Positions 1 to 8,309 of a stretch of 15,154 nucleotides of DNA are shown here, in pieces. The position numbers and the translations under genes are program-made. Origin of the DNA: Pseudomonadota bacterium (lineage in GTDB: Bacteria; Pseudomonadota; Gammaproteobacteria; PS1; Pseudothioglobaceae). The number at the start of each line of letters is the position of its first letter. Position 1 is the first letter of the stretch. The stretch lies in the NCBI GenBank assembly GCA_022600395.1, contig JAHZKM010000030.1, positions 1-15,154 on the forward strand, given 5' to 3'. The notes under the pieces were generated by a model. That model did no database searches. It worked only from the letters and a program-made list of their open reading frames with translations, and was not told the DNA's origin.

Positions 1-42
1 AATACTAGATTCTTTAAGGTTTAATTAATCAATGGCACTATT

Positions 43-1617
43 ATGACAAATATTCACAGCGATAAAATCCTTATTCTTGATTTTGGCTCTCAATATACGC
101 AACTTATTGCCCGTCGCGTGCGAGAAATTGGTGTTTATTGTGAATTATTCCCCTACGATGTAGATGTAGATTTTATTAAAGAATTCAACCCAAAAGGTAT
201 CATTCTATCTGGCGGTCCAGATACCGTTACCACTGACGACTCAGCTCGCGCACCACAAATTGTTTTTGATTTAAGTGTACCAATCTTAGGTATTTGCTAT
301 GGCATGCAAACTATGGCGATACAGCTCGGCGGTCAAGCTACTTCAGCAGATAAACACGAATATGGCTTTGCGCAAATTCGAACGCGCAACCACTCTCCAC
401 TATTAAGCGATATCACTGATGATGTTAATGACCAAGGTCATAGTTTGCTTGATGTGTGGATGAGCCATGGCATCGAAGTAACAAAATTACCAGAAGGCTT
501 TGAGCGAATTGCCAGTACGGATAATTGCGCTATTGCCGGTTTTGCCAATACAATTAAAAATTATTATGGTCTTCAATTTCATCCAGAAGTCACCCATACT
601 CATCAAGGAAAGCGGATTTTAGAGCGTTTTGTGGCAGATATTTGTGTCTGTGAAAAACAATGGACCACTGAAAATATTATTACTGATTTGGTTCAAAATT
701 TAAAAGATCAAATTGGCAGTGGCAATGTGCTACTTGGTCTCTCAGGTGGTGTAGATTCATCTGTTGTTGCGGCCCTACTCCACCAAGCAGTTGGCGACCA
801 ACTGACATGTGTATTTGTAGATAACGGTCTATTGCGACTTAATGAAGGCGATGAAGTAATGAAAACTTTTGCTGAAAATATGGGTGTAAAAGTGATTCGC
901 GCCAATGCACAAAATAAATTTTACAAAAATCTTGCTAATGAAGCAGATCCTGAAAAAAAGCGCAAAATCATTGGTCATGCATTTATTGAGGTTTTTGAAG
1001 AGGAAGCTCAACAGCTAGATAATATCGAATTTTTAGCGCAAGGCACCATTTATCCAGATGTGATTGAGTCAGCTGGTGCCAAATCGGGCAAAGCCAAGGT
1101 CATCAAATCACACCATAATGTTGGTGGCTTGCCAGAGGATCTAAAATTTGAATTGGTCGAGCCCTTAAAAGAATTATTTAAAGATGAAGTGCGCACCATT
1201 GGTGTCAAACTAGGCATACCTGCCCATATGCTTTATCGTCATCCCTTCCCAGGACCAGGTCTTGGCGTTCGAATTTTAGGCCAAGTAAAAGAAGAATATG
1301 CCAATATCCTTAGAGAGGCAGATGCTATTTTTATGGATGAGCTGTATAAAAATGATTTATACGATAAAGTTAATCAAGCGTTCGCTGTATTTTTGCCCAT
1401 TAAATCAGTCGGTGTCACAGGTGATGAACGTAGATATGACTATGTTATTGCACTGCGAGCTGTTGAAACCATCGACTTTATGACTGCACGATGGGCGCGA
1501 CTACCCTATGATTTTTTAGACATCGTTTCAAATCGCATCATGAACGAAATCACTCGTGTTTCTCGTGTGGTGTATGATATATCGGGAAAGCCGCCTGCTA
1601 CCATTGAGTGGGAATAA
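43..1617 (+). CDS. guaA: GMP synthase (glutamine-hydrolysing)
   Basis: This enzyme makes GMP from XMP, ATP and glutamine in the last step of cytosolic guanine nucleotide synthesis. The 524 aa match the usual length of the two-domain enzyme. The N-terminal class I glutamine amidotransferase has its nucleophile C85 in GICYGMQ and the partner H180 and E182 in FHPEV. The ATP pyrophosphatase domain follows, with its P-loop SGGVDSS at residues 234-240. The C-terminal XMP-binding and dimerisation domain ends in the canonical IEWE. All key residues are present, so it should be active. The ATG at 43 gives the expected N-terminus ([16 protein letters not shown]), but no strong ribosome binding site is visible. 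The upstream gene lies outside the window; guaB is a common neighbour but cannot be seen here. Confidence 0.98.
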   Translation: MTNIHSDKILILDFGSQYTQLIARRVREIGVYCELFPYDVDVDFIKEFNPKGIILSGGPDTVTTDDSARAPQIVFDLSVPILGICYGMQTMAIQLGGQATSADKHEYGFAQIRTRNHSPLLSDITDDVNDQGHSLLDVWMSHGIEVTKLPEGFERIASTDNCAIAGFANTIKNYYGLQFHPEVTHTHQGKRILERFVADICVCEKQWTTENIITDLVQNLKDQIGSGNVLLGLSGGVDSSVVAALLHQAVGDQLTCVFVDNGLLRLNEGDEVMKTFAENMGVKVIRANAQNKFYKNLANEADPEKKRKIIGHAFIEVFEEEAQQLDNIEFLAQGTIYPDVIESAGAKSGKAKVIKSHHNVGGLPEDLKFELVEPLKELFKDEVRTIGVKLGIPAHMLYRHPFPGPGLGVRILGQVKEEYANILREADAIFMDELYKNDLYDKVNQAFAVFLPIKSVGVTGDERRYDYVIALRAVETIDFMTARWARLPYDFLDIVSNRIMNEITRVSRVVYDISGKPPATIEWE

Positions 1618-1661
1618 TACAAATAATTTTTTTAACTCATTTCAAAACATAATTAACCAAC

Positions 1662-1913
1662 ATGAACCATCTATTCGCTAAACTTTTTGGATTTCTTTTA
1701 AACATATTACATATCTTTTTTTTAGTTTTCATTTTCTTGTGGTTTTATAAAGGCTTTGGCAATGAATATGCACGAGGTGGCGATGTAGCTCTGATTGGTG
1801 CAGGAATATTCATTGCCTACATTATAGTGATGGGTGTCATTACAACTTTTGTTTCAATTAGGCAAAATTTATCAGAGATTAATCAAAAAATATCGAATTC
1901 TACTAAGTTATAG
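1662..1913 (+). CDS. Small two-helix membrane protein, unknown function
   Basis: An 83-residue protein that I do not recognise. It has two hydrophobic stretches, about residues 8-30 (rich in L, F and I) and about 45-68 (ALIGAGIFIAYIIVMGVITT). They are joined by a short polar loop containing GFGNEYARGGD, and a polar tail follows. This predicts an inner-membrane hairpin. It starts 44 bases after guaA on the same strand and is followed 64 bases later by tadA, so it may be co-transcribed with guaA. No ribosome binding site stands out before the ATG. The reading frame is open between two real genes and has plausible membrane protein composition, so I regard it as a gene. No enzymatic motif is present. 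Confidence 0.65.
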   Translation: MNHLFAKLFGFLLNILHIFFLVFIFLWFYKGFGNEYARGGDVALIGAGIFIAYIIVMGVITTFVSIRQNLSEINQKISNSTKL

Positions 1914-1944
1914 ACTTAAGCTAAAAAGTTTTTTTACTGCGTAA

Positions 1945-1950
1945 TATAAT
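1945..1950 (+). promoter_or_regulatory. Possible -10 box upstream of tadA
   Basis: A perfect TATAAT lies 28 bases before the tadA ATG in the gap after the small membrane protein gene. No convincing -35 hexamer is found 16-18 bases upstream, so this is a weak promoter call in AT-rich sequence. Confidence 0.3.
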
Positions 1951-1977
1951 CAAAACCAACACTGCAATTATTCCAAT

Positions 1978-2436
1978 ATGAATAAAACTCATGAAAAATG
2001 GATGATGCTTGCTATCGAACAGGCAAGGATTGCTCAGAAAATAGATGAGGTTCCGGTAGGTGCAGTTTTAGTGCAAAACGATCAACTTATTGCCAGTGCA
2101 CATAATCAACCCATTATTAATCATGATCCAACGGCTCATGCTGAAATTCAGGTATTGCGCGCTGCAGGTCAAAAACTCCAAAACTATCGCTTGCCTGATA
2201 CGACTTTGTATGTAACCCTAGAGCCTTGTACTATGTGTCTAGGCGCGATGATTCATGCACGTGTTTCACGCGTGGTGTTTGGTGCGTATGATCAAAAAAC
2301 AGGTGTATGTGGCTCTTGCCAAGATCTTTCTACTAGCTCATGCTTTAACCATTCAATCAATACTCATGGAGGCATCCTCGCTAGTGAATGCAAGGACTTA
2401 TTGCAACATTTTTTTAAAAATAGGCGAAATAAGTAG
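1978..2436 (+). CDS. tadA: tRNA-specific adenosine deaminase TadA
   Basis: TadA deaminates A34 to inosine in the anticodon of tRNA-Arg(ACG), which allows reading of CGU, CGC and CGA codons. The 152 aa form one cytidine/deoxycytidylate deaminase fold. The zinc ligands are H54 in the HAE motif and C84 and C87 in PCTMC, and E56 is the proton shuttle. The N-terminal WMMLAIEQARIAQKIDEVPVGAVLV and the segment GAMIHARVSRVVFGAYDQKTG are typical of bacterial TadA rather than of free-base deaminases. The protein is essential in E. coli. It lies downstream of guaA and the small membrane protein on the same strand. Its length is slightly below that of the E. coli protein, with no motif missing. Confidence 0.95.
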   Translation: MNKTHEKWMMLAIEQARIAQKIDEVPVGAVLVQNDQLIASAHNQPIINHDPTAHAEIQVLRAAGQKLQNYRLPDTTLYVTLEPCTMCLGAMIHARVSRVVFGAYDQKTGVCGSCQDLSTSSCFNHSINTHGGILASECKDLLQHFFKNRRNK

Positions 2437-2472
2437 TTAATAAAGAACTATACTAACTCTTCTACATTCTTG

Positions 2473-2479
2473 AGGAGGG
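2473..2479 (+). promoter_or_regulatory. Shine-Dalgarno that fixes the adhesin start
   Basis: AGGAGGG lies just before the ATG at 2482, the strongest ribosome binding site in the window. It overlaps the first codons of a longer reading frame that could open with TTG at 2470. The ATG at 2482 is therefore the real start, and it puts a signal peptide at residue 1. Confidence 0.75.
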
Positions 2480-2481
2480 GT

Positions 2482-3996
2482 ATGAAAATTAGATTTTTGT
2501 TGTTGTTAATATTTTCAACGTCGCTCTTAGCAGACAATACATCTACTGGAGCCAATGCACTTTTAAATAATACAAGTGGTAGCAACAATGTTGCGATTGG
2601 ACACTCTGCTATGAAAGAAAATACCAGTGGACTTAACAATACATCAGTGGGTTATTTCGGGCTTCGCAACAACACTTCAGGCAAACAAAATACCAGTGTT
2701 GGAAGTTACTCAATGCGCAACAACACCACGGGAGATGACAATACTGCTGTTGGCTTTGAAAGCCTAAAATACAACACGACAGGTGATAAAAATACTGCAG
2801 TAGGAAACTATGCCTTGCAAGATAACACCACCGGTACAAGCAATACTTCCATGGGCAATTATTCGCTCAGTGACAATACCTCAGGTGATAAAAATACAGC
2901 CATTGGTAATTATTCAATGCGCTCAAATTCTTCAGGAAACGATAACACCTCAGTAGGTAACTTTGCCATGCGTGCTAATACCTCAGGCTCTGATAATACC
3001 GCTCAAGGCAATTATGCGATGCGTTACAATACCAGCGGATCAAATAATACCGCATTCGGCAACCAAAGTATGCGCGCCAATACGACTGGTGGTTTTAACA
3101 CTGCGATTGGTGATGATGCACAATTATCTAACACCACAGGATCTTATAATGTGTCCACCGGAAATGCAGCACTTAATAGCGCTAATGGCGATAGTAATAC
3201 TGCGATTGGATATCGAGCAGGATATACCAACGCAACTGGATCAAACAATGTTTTTATTGGGCACAAAGCTGGCTACAACGAAACTGGATCCAATAAACTC
3301 TACATTTCTAATGGAGATACTTCATCACCGCTTATTCAGGGTGATTTTTCCACACAAGAAGTCACCATTAATGGCAATCTAACCGTCAACACTTTAAAAG
3401 ATGCATCTGGCAATAACATGGTGCGCAAAGTTGGTGATGTTGTTCACATTGGGAAAAACTCTTTCACAATTGAAGACAGTTCAACCGCTAGCAGTGGCAA
3501 AGATGAAATTGCCTCTAGTATCAATGAACTCCAAATCGGCACCAGCACCTCTCACAACACCACTGTACTTGGAACACTTAGCGTGCAATCTCCAACGAGT
3601 GATAACCATGCAACTAGCAAAACTTATGTAGATAGCGCAACCAACGCAAATAGAGCTAATATTAACAATAATACAAGCACTATTAACCTACACACAGCCG
3701 ATATTTTAACCAACTCAAATAATATTCAAAACAACGCGAGCCTAATAAACACAAATACGGCTGATATTAATTTAAATAAAAATGGCATATCGCAAATTGC
3801 CGCAATGAGTGGATTAACCAGCGCACAAAATGGAAAGTCACACATAAGTGTTGCTTCAGGAAATTTTAATGGTCAATCAGCCGTCGCACTAGGCATATCT
3901 CATCATGATGATAAGTCTGATATTATTTATCAGTTTAAAGGCTCTTCATCAGGTAGTACTTCTAGCTCAGTATTTTCAATCGGTTGGGGATTTTGA
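2482..3996 (+). CDS. Trimeric autotransporter (YadA-like) adhesin
   Basis: A predicted outer-membrane adhesin of 504 aa. Residues 1-17 form a signal peptide (MKIRFLLLLIFSTSLLA). Residues 30-233 are twelve 17-residue repeats with consensus NTSGxxNTAVGxxAMRx, followed by two 16-residue variants and a degenerate one to about residue 277. This is the beta-roll head repeat of YadA-like and Hep/Hag proteins. A connector (about 278-384) resembles tail-fibre and adhesin necks, with TINGNLTV and ATSKTYVDS. Residues 385-432 are an Asn/Thr/Ile-rich segment suggesting a coiled-coil stalk (LHTADILTNSNNI). The last 70 or so residues (ISQIAAMSGL, SAVALGIS, ending in aromatic GWGF) look like the YadA membrane anchor, whose family trimerises into a 12-strand barrel. 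Family knowledge predicts export by Sec and insertion by BAM. The target is unknown. A chaperone-free tail-fibre-like protein is the alternative, but the signal peptide and anchor favour an adhesin. Confidence 0.85.
   Translation: MKIRFLLLLIFSTSLLADNTSTGANALLNNTSGSNNVAIGHSAMKENTSGLNNTSVGYFGLRNNTSGKQNTSVGSYSMRNNTTGDDNTAVGFESLKYNTTGDKNTAVGNYALQDNTTGTSNTSMGNYSLSDNTSGDKNTAIGNYSMRSNSSGNDNTSVGNFAMRANTSGSDNTAQGNYAMRYNTSGSNNTAFGNQSMRANTTGGFNTAIGDDAQLSNTTGSYNVSTGNAALNSANGDSNTAIGYRAGYTNATGSNNVFIGHKAGYNETGSNKLYISNGDTSSPLIQGDFSTQEVTINGNLTVNTLKDASGNNMVRKVGDVVHIGKNSFTIEDSSTASSGKDEIASSINELQIGTSTSHNTTVLGTLSVQSPTSDNHATSKTYVDSATNANRANINNNTSTINLHTADILTNSNNIQNNASLINTNTADINLNKNGISQIAAMSGLTSAQNGKSHISVASGNFNGQSAVALGISHHDDKSDIIYQFKGSSSGSTSSSVFSIGWGF
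2569..3180 (+). repeat. Twelve tandem 51-bp units encoding the adhesin head
   Basis: Twelve consecutive units of exactly 51 bases encode the 17-residue head repeat. Each begins at an Asn codon (N-T/S-T/S-G) and contains NT-A/S-x-G. Two shorter 48-base variants follow to 3276. The units are well conserved in protein but differ widely at the DNA level (Asn as AAT or AAC, Gly as GGT, GGA, GGC or GGG). This suggests old duplication kept by selection rather than recent slippage. Confidence 0.9.
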
Positions 3997-4058
3997 AAAA
4001 CACACTAAGTATTGTCAAAAAAAGATAAAATGGCTCAAAATTAATTACAAAATAAATT

Positions 4059-5048
<990 letters not shown>

Positions 5049-5098
5049 AATATTGGAAATTTTGATAATGGTTAACTTTTAAACCATCAAAAACCAAA

Positions 5099-5147
5099 AA
5101 AAAACCTGTTAAAAACAATGATTTATCACGTTTTTAACAGGTTTTTT
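5099..5147. terminator. Bidirectional rho-independent terminator
   Basis: A perfect 18-bp inverted repeat (5099-5116 with 5130-5147, core CCTGTTAAAAAC/GTTTTTAACAGG) surrounds a 13-base loop. It is flanked by an A-run on the left and includes a T-run on the right. It sits between the convergent wzz-like gene and fabG, so it can end transcription from both sides. Confidence 0.85.
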
Positions 5148-5351
5148 AATGATAAATTATCTAAAAATTAAAAATTTCAGAAATTCTGGAAATGGTGCAT
5201 TTTTTAACTTAGAATCGCTATTTATTAAGAATTTAGCGAGTATTTTTTTATTTTTACATGGCAAACTTGCTAAAACTTGACTGAGCATAGTTAAAACTAT
5301 GCGACTGAAAGTATTGGAGAGTTTAATACCATAAAAAAGTAAAAAACGACG
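5148..5351. other. Non-coding gap between wzz-like gene and fabG
   Basis: Together with the terminator to its left, this forms the longest gene-free stretch (5049-5351). I see no plausible gene. It holds a hairpin TCGCTA (5215-5220)/TAGCGA (5234-5239) followed within three bases by a run of seven T, which is a weak plus-strand terminator candidate. It also holds the palindrome at 5285-5302. The rest is AT-rich sequence with no recognised element. Confidence 0.6.
5279..5308. repeat. Palindrome flanked by GACTGA direct repeats
   Basis: GCATAGTT (5285-5292) and AACTATGC (5295-5302) form 8-bp inverted arms around AA. The palindrome is bordered exactly on both sides by the six-base direct repeat GACTGA (5279-5284 and 5303-5308). 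No T-run follows, so it is not a terminator. It could be a protein-binding site or a remnant of a tiny inserted element with a target duplication; the sequence alone does not decide. Confidence 0.55.
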
Positions 5352-6098
5352 CTAAATGGTGTACATTCCTCCGTTAACGTGAATAGTCTGGGCTGTCACG
5401 TACGCACCCGCATCACTCGCTAAAAACAACACCGATCCGGCAATTTCCTCAACCGAGCCTAAACGACCCATTGGAATTTGCTTGGACAATGCCTCTTTTT
5501 GCTCTTCAGGCAGTGCGTCAGTCATATCGGTTTTGATAAAACCTGGTGCTACACAATTAACGGTAATACCTCTAGGACCCACTTCACGCGCAAGCGACTT
5601 AGTAAAACCCATAATCCCAGCTTTAGCAGCAGCATAATTAGTTTGGCCTGCATTGCCCATAGCACCCACAACGGACGCAATTGAGATAATGCGGCCTGAT
5701 TTTTTCTTCATCATGCCGCGAAGAACGGCTTTTGACATTTTGTAAACTGAAGCTAAGTTGGTATTCATAATATCATCCCACTCGTCTTCTTTCATGCGCA
5801 TCAAAAGATTATCACGAGTGATGCCAGCATTATTAATAAGAATATCTACCGCACCATAGGTGTCAGTAATGGTTTTCATGACTTCAGTGATTTGCTCATT
5901 ATTAGTGACATTAAGCGCTATGCCTGTGCCAGTAATAACATTGTCTTGCAAAGTAGTACTAATAGCATCTGCACCTTTTTCACTGGTTGCTGTGCCGATA
6001 ACAGTTGCACCTGCACTTCCTAATGATAGAGCAATAGCTTGACCAATACCTCTAGATGCTCCTGTGACTAAGACAACTTTTCCTGATAAATCTGACAT
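5352..6098 (-). CDS. fabG: 3-oxoacyl-[ACP] reductase FabG
   Basis: FabG uses NADPH to reduce 3-oxoacyl-ACP to 3-hydroxyacyl-ACP in the cytosolic type II fatty acid synthesis cycle. The 248 aa are a classical short-chain dehydrogenase. They show the nucleotide-binding TGASRGIG (residues 12-19), NNAG (89-92), active-site N114, and the S142-Y155-K159 catalytic set (SIASVVG, YAAAKAG). The C-terminus (VTAQTIHVNGGMYTI) is FabG-like, where the final GGM-Y is characteristic. Its ATG begins one base after the fabD stop, and its ribosome binding site AGGGG lies inside the end of fabD, so the two are surely co-transcribed. The usual next gene, acpP, is absent; a terminator and a convergent gene follow instead. 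Confidence 0.96.
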   Translation of the reverse strand: MSDLSGKVVLVTGASRGIGQAIALSLGSAGATVIGTATSEKGADAISTTLQDNVITGTGIALNVTNNEQITEVMKTITDTYGAVDILINNAGITRDNLLMRMKEDEWDDIMNTNLASVYKMSKAVLRGMMKKKSGRIISIASVVGAMGNAGQTNYAAAKAGIMGFTKSLAREVGPRGITVNCVAPGFIKTDMTDALPEEQKEALSKQIPMGRLGSVEEIAGSVLFLASDAGAYVTAQTIHVNGGMYTI

Positions 6099-6099
6099 A

Positions 6100-7038
6100 T
6101 TATTTCCCCTGTTTAATTTCTTCTAAAGTCGCTGCAATGCTAGCTGAATCTAACACTGCATTCGCCGATAATGATTTTTCAATTCTTCTGGTAAGTCCTG
6201 CTAACACTTTTCCTGGACCTGCCTCGATAAGCTTTGAAACACCCATAGCATGCATCGCTTTGACTGTGCCTGTCCATAAAACGGGCTTATGAAGTTGCGC
6301 GACTAATTTAATCTTCATATCGTTAACATCGCTTGCTTTAGCAGCGTCAACATTATGCAATACATCAACATGCCCCATGTTAAATTCAACCGCTTCTACT
6401 GCCACCTTAAATTCAGCAGCAGCATCATCCATTAAGGAACAATGCGAAGGCACACTTACTGGCAAAACCACAGCGCGTTTAGCACCCGCAGCTTTCATTG
6501 CTTCACACGTTGCGTCTACTGCGGCTTTATTGCCAGCAATCACCACTTGTCCATTTGAGTTAAAATTAACCGCTTGTACAATACCTTCGCCAGCATAATC
6601 AGCACATACTTTAACCACAACTTCATCTTCTAAGCCAAGAATTGCTGCCATAGCGCCCACACCAGCTGGTACAGCAGATTGCATTAGTTCTGCACGTTTG
6701 CGTACTAATTTAATACCGTCACCAAAACCCAACGAACCTGAAGCAACTAGTGCGGTGTATTCGCCTAATGAGTGTCCTGCCATGCAAATGGGTGATAAGT
6801 CAGTCACGCTCGTTAGTGCACGATAAGTAGCCACACCAGCGGCCAACATGGCTGGTTGTGTATTTTGAGTTTGATTAAGCCCTTCTTGATCTTCTTGTGT
6901 AAGCGCCCATAAGTCAAAGCCGAGTGTGTCACTTGCCTCAGAAAAAGTCTCTTTAACAATGGGAAATTTCTCAGCAAGTTCTGAGAGCATACCTAGTGAT
7001 TGTGAGCCTTGACCTGGGAAAACAATTGCATATTTCAT
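6100..7038 (-). CDS. fabD: Malonyl-CoA:ACP transacylase FabD
   Basis: FabD moves the malonyl group from CoA to acyl carrier protein, supplying the extender unit for fatty acid synthesis. The 312 aa match the family. The N-terminal FPGQGSQ (residues 7-13) is typical. The nucleophile S90 lies in GHSLGEY, with R115 binding the malonyl carboxylate and H199 (VSVPSH) completing the catalytic pair; Q10 contributes to the oxyanion hole. It is followed directly by fabG. Upstream, a terminator separates it from rpmA, leaving only about 40 bases for its own promoter. No good ribosome binding site is visible before the ATG, so its expression may depend partly on readthrough from the ribosomal genes. Confidence 0.96.
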   Translation of the reverse strand: MKYAIVFPGQGSQSLGMLSELAEKFPIVKETFSEASDTLGFDLWALTQEDQEGLNQTQNTQPAMLAAGVATYRALTSVTDLSPICMAGHSLGEYTALVASGSLGFGDGIKLVRKRAELMQSAVPAGVGAMAAILGLEDEVVVKVCADYAGEGIVQAVNFNSNGQVVIAGNKAAVDATCEAMKAAGAKRAVVLPVSVPSHCSLMDDAAAEFKVAVEAVEFNMGHVDVLHNVDAAKASDVNDMKIKLVAQLHKPVLWTGTVKAMHAMGVSKLIEAGPGKVLAGLTRRIEKSLSANAVLDSASIAATLEEIKQGK

Positions 7039-7077
7039 AAAAATTTTAATGGGTGAAATGGCCTTATTTTAATTAAT

Positions 7078-7103
7078 AAAAAAGCGCCTGTAAGGCGCTT
7101 TTT
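7078..7103 (-). terminator. Terminator of the rplU-rpmA operon
   Basis: A 10-bp stem, AAAAAGCGCC (7079-7088) with GGCGCTTTTT (7094-7103), surrounds a 5-base loop. On the minus strand it ends in six T. It lies about 20 bases beyond the rpmA stop codon. The symmetric A/T tracts mean it could also work in the plus direction. Confidence 0.88.
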
Positions 7104-7124
7104 AAGATAATTCTTAAACAGAAA

Positions 7125-7382
7125 CTAGACTGCTTCGATTGAAACTGTCTGACGCATGAATTTACCTTTTTTAGCAAAAACCACTTTACCGTCAGCTGTT
7201 GCAAACAATGTATCGTCTTTACCCTTACGTACGTTAGTACCTGGGTGAACTTTAGTACCTCTTTGACGAACTAAAATATTACCTGCCAATACAACCTGAC
7301 CACCGAATCTTTTAACGCCTAGACGTTTTGATTGGGAGTCGCGTCCGTTATTAGTACTACCGCCTGCTTTTTTATGTGCCAT
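7125..7382 (-). CDS. rpmA: 50S ribosomal protein L27
   Basis: L27 is a small basic protein of the large ribosomal subunit whose N-terminus reaches the peptidyl transferase centre. The 85 aa begin with the canonical [20 protein letters not shown] and contain [18 protein letters not shown] and VHPGTNV, as in bacterial L27. There is no N-terminal pre-sequence of the kind cleaved in Firmicutes. A good ribosome binding site (AGGAG) overlaps the stop codon of rplU 11 bases upstream, so the two are translationally close. The GTPase gene obg, which often follows, is not here; a terminator and fabD follow instead. Confidence 0.98.
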   Translation of the reverse strand: MAHKKAGGSTNNGRDSQSKRLGVKRFGGQVVLAGNILVRQRGTKVHPGTNVRKGKDDTLFATADGKVVFAKKGKFMRQTVSIEAV

Positions 7383-7393
7383 GGGTTATTCTC

Positions 7394-7705
7394 CTATGCC
7401 TTAATTTTTGTAATTTCAATTTCAGTAAACAGTTGTCTGTGACCTTGAGTCTTCATAGAATGCTTACGACGACGGAATTTCAAGATAGTTACTTTTTTAC
7501 CCTTACCTTGTGAAATAACTTTCGCTTCAACCGTAGCTTTAGCAACCAAAGGCGCGCCAACTTGAACGTTGTCACCATCCGCAACCATTAGCACTTCTTT
7601 AAAAGTAACTTTTTTGCCTGGCTCAACTTCTAATTTTTCAACCTTAAGTGTCGTGCCTTCAGCTACTCTAAACTGCTGGCCACCTGTTTTAATAACTGCG
7701 TACAT
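7394..7705 (-). CDS. rplU: 50S ribosomal protein L21
   Basis: L21 binds 23S rRNA in the large subunit. The start at 7705 gives 103 aa beginning [14 protein letters not shown], the same length and N-terminus as E. coli L21. An ATG at 7741 in the same frame would add twelve residues not found in the family, and it coincides with the predicted -10 box, so it is rejected. The C-terminal [15 protein letters not shown] followed by TEIEITKI is the L21 signature. The gene leads a two-gene operon with rpmA and is divergent from ppiB. Confidence 0.97.
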   Translation of the reverse strand: MYAVIKTGGQQFRVAEGTTLKVEKLEVEPGKKVTFKEVLMVADGDNVQVGAPLVAKATVEAKVISQGKGKKVTILKFRRRKHSMKTQGHRQLFTEIEITKIKA

Positions 7706-7740
7706 AATCAAACCTAAATGTGAATTCGTAAAAAGAGGCA

Positions 7741-7769
7741 ATTATACGCCTTTGAACATATTTATGAAA
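7741..7769 (-). promoter_or_regulatory. Predicted sigma70 promoter of rplU-rpmA
   Basis: On the minus strand a perfect TATAAT (7746 to 7741) is preceded 17 bases upstream by TTTCAT (7769 to 7764), a partial -35 match. Transcription would start near 7733 and give a leader of about 28 bases. The placement fits a ribosomal protein operon. Confidence 0.6.
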
Positions 7770-7781
7770 GGTAGTTTTAAG

Positions 7782-7787
7782 TATAAT
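7782..7787 (+). promoter_or_regulatory. Possible -10 box of ppiB-lpxH
   Basis: A perfect TATAAT lies 32 bases before the ppiB ATG. No good -35 hexamer is seen at the usual distance. It is about 40 bases from the rplU -10 box on the other strand, so the two promoters are back to back. The ppiB ribosome binding site GGAAGAG is at 7807-7813. Confidence 0.42.
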
Positions 7788-7819
7788 TTGTATTTTTATT
7801 TATTGCGGAAGAGTGAACG

Positions 7820-8305
7820 ATGATTATTTTTGAAACAAACATGGGTGAGATTCATATAACAGTAGACGCTGAGAATGCACCAATTAGTGCTAAAAACTTC
7901 ACAGACTATGTTGAAGCAGGCTTTTTTAATGACACTATCTTTCACCGCGTGATCAAAAACTTTATGATTCAAGGTGGTGGCTTTACGCAAGATATGATGC
8001 AAAAACCAACCAATGCAGAAATTGAAAACGAAGCTAAAAACGGTCTAAAGAATAATAAGTATTCTTTATCTATGGCGCGCACTGCTGCGCCTCATTCTGC
8101 TAGCTCACAATTTTTCATTAACACCAAAGACAACGCTTTTTTAGATTACCCAGGTCAAGACGGCTGGGGTTATTGTGTATTTGGCGAAGTGGTCGATGGG
8201 TTTGATGTGGTTGATAAAATTAACGAAGTGGCAACAGGCAACAAAGCAGGCCATGGCGACGTGCCAGTTGATGCAGTTGTTGTGACTAAAGCCTACATCA
8301 AATAA
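7820..8305 (+). CDS. ppiB: Cyclophilin-type peptidyl-prolyl isomerase (cytoplasmic)
   Basis: This enzyme catalyses cis-trans isomerisation of Xaa-Pro bonds during protein folding. The 161 aa are one cyclophilin domain, close to E. coli PpiB (164 aa). The active-site arginine is R43 in FHRVIKNFMIQGGGF, with Q51 and the stretch SSQFFINTKDNAFLDY (residues 95-110) forming the substrate pocket, and YCVFGEVVDG (118-127). No signal peptide is present, which makes it the cytoplasmic rather than the periplasmic form. A ribosome binding site GGAAGAG sits six bases before the ATG. The gene is followed after four bases by lpxH, an order also found in E. coli. Confidence 0.95.
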   Translation: MIIFETNMGEIHITVDAENAPISAKNFTDYVEAGFFNDTIFHRVIKNFMIQGGGFTQDMMQKPTNAEIENEAKNGLKNNKYSLSMARTAAPHSASSQFFINTKDNAFLDYPGQDGWGYCVFGEVVDGFDVVDKINEVATGNKAGHGDVPVDAVVVTKAYIK

Positions 8306-8309
8306 TTAT

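Noticed and set aside
2470..2481. TTG start four codons upstream for the adhesin
   Set aside because: These codons are the Shine-Dalgarno sequence itself, and the ATG at 2482 gives a clean signal peptide.
2569..3276. Regular 51-base periodicity that could be mistaken for a CRISPR array or satellite
   Set aside because: There are no unique spacers between identical repeats. The units are contiguous, in frame and conserved as protein, so they are the adhesin head.
2963..3382. 139-codon open frame inside the adhesin gene, other frame
   Set aside because: It is a by-product of the repeats' composition. It has no ribosome binding site and no family-like sequence.
5478..6598. Plus-strand open frames opposite fabG and fabD
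   Set aside because: They are antisense shadows of well-supported genes, have low-complexity Ser/Thr/Ala-rich products and no start signals.
7706..7741. Twelve-residue N-terminal extension of L21
   Set aside because: The ATG at 7741 lies in the predicted -10 box. The family starts at MYAVIKTGG, and 103 aa is the normal length.
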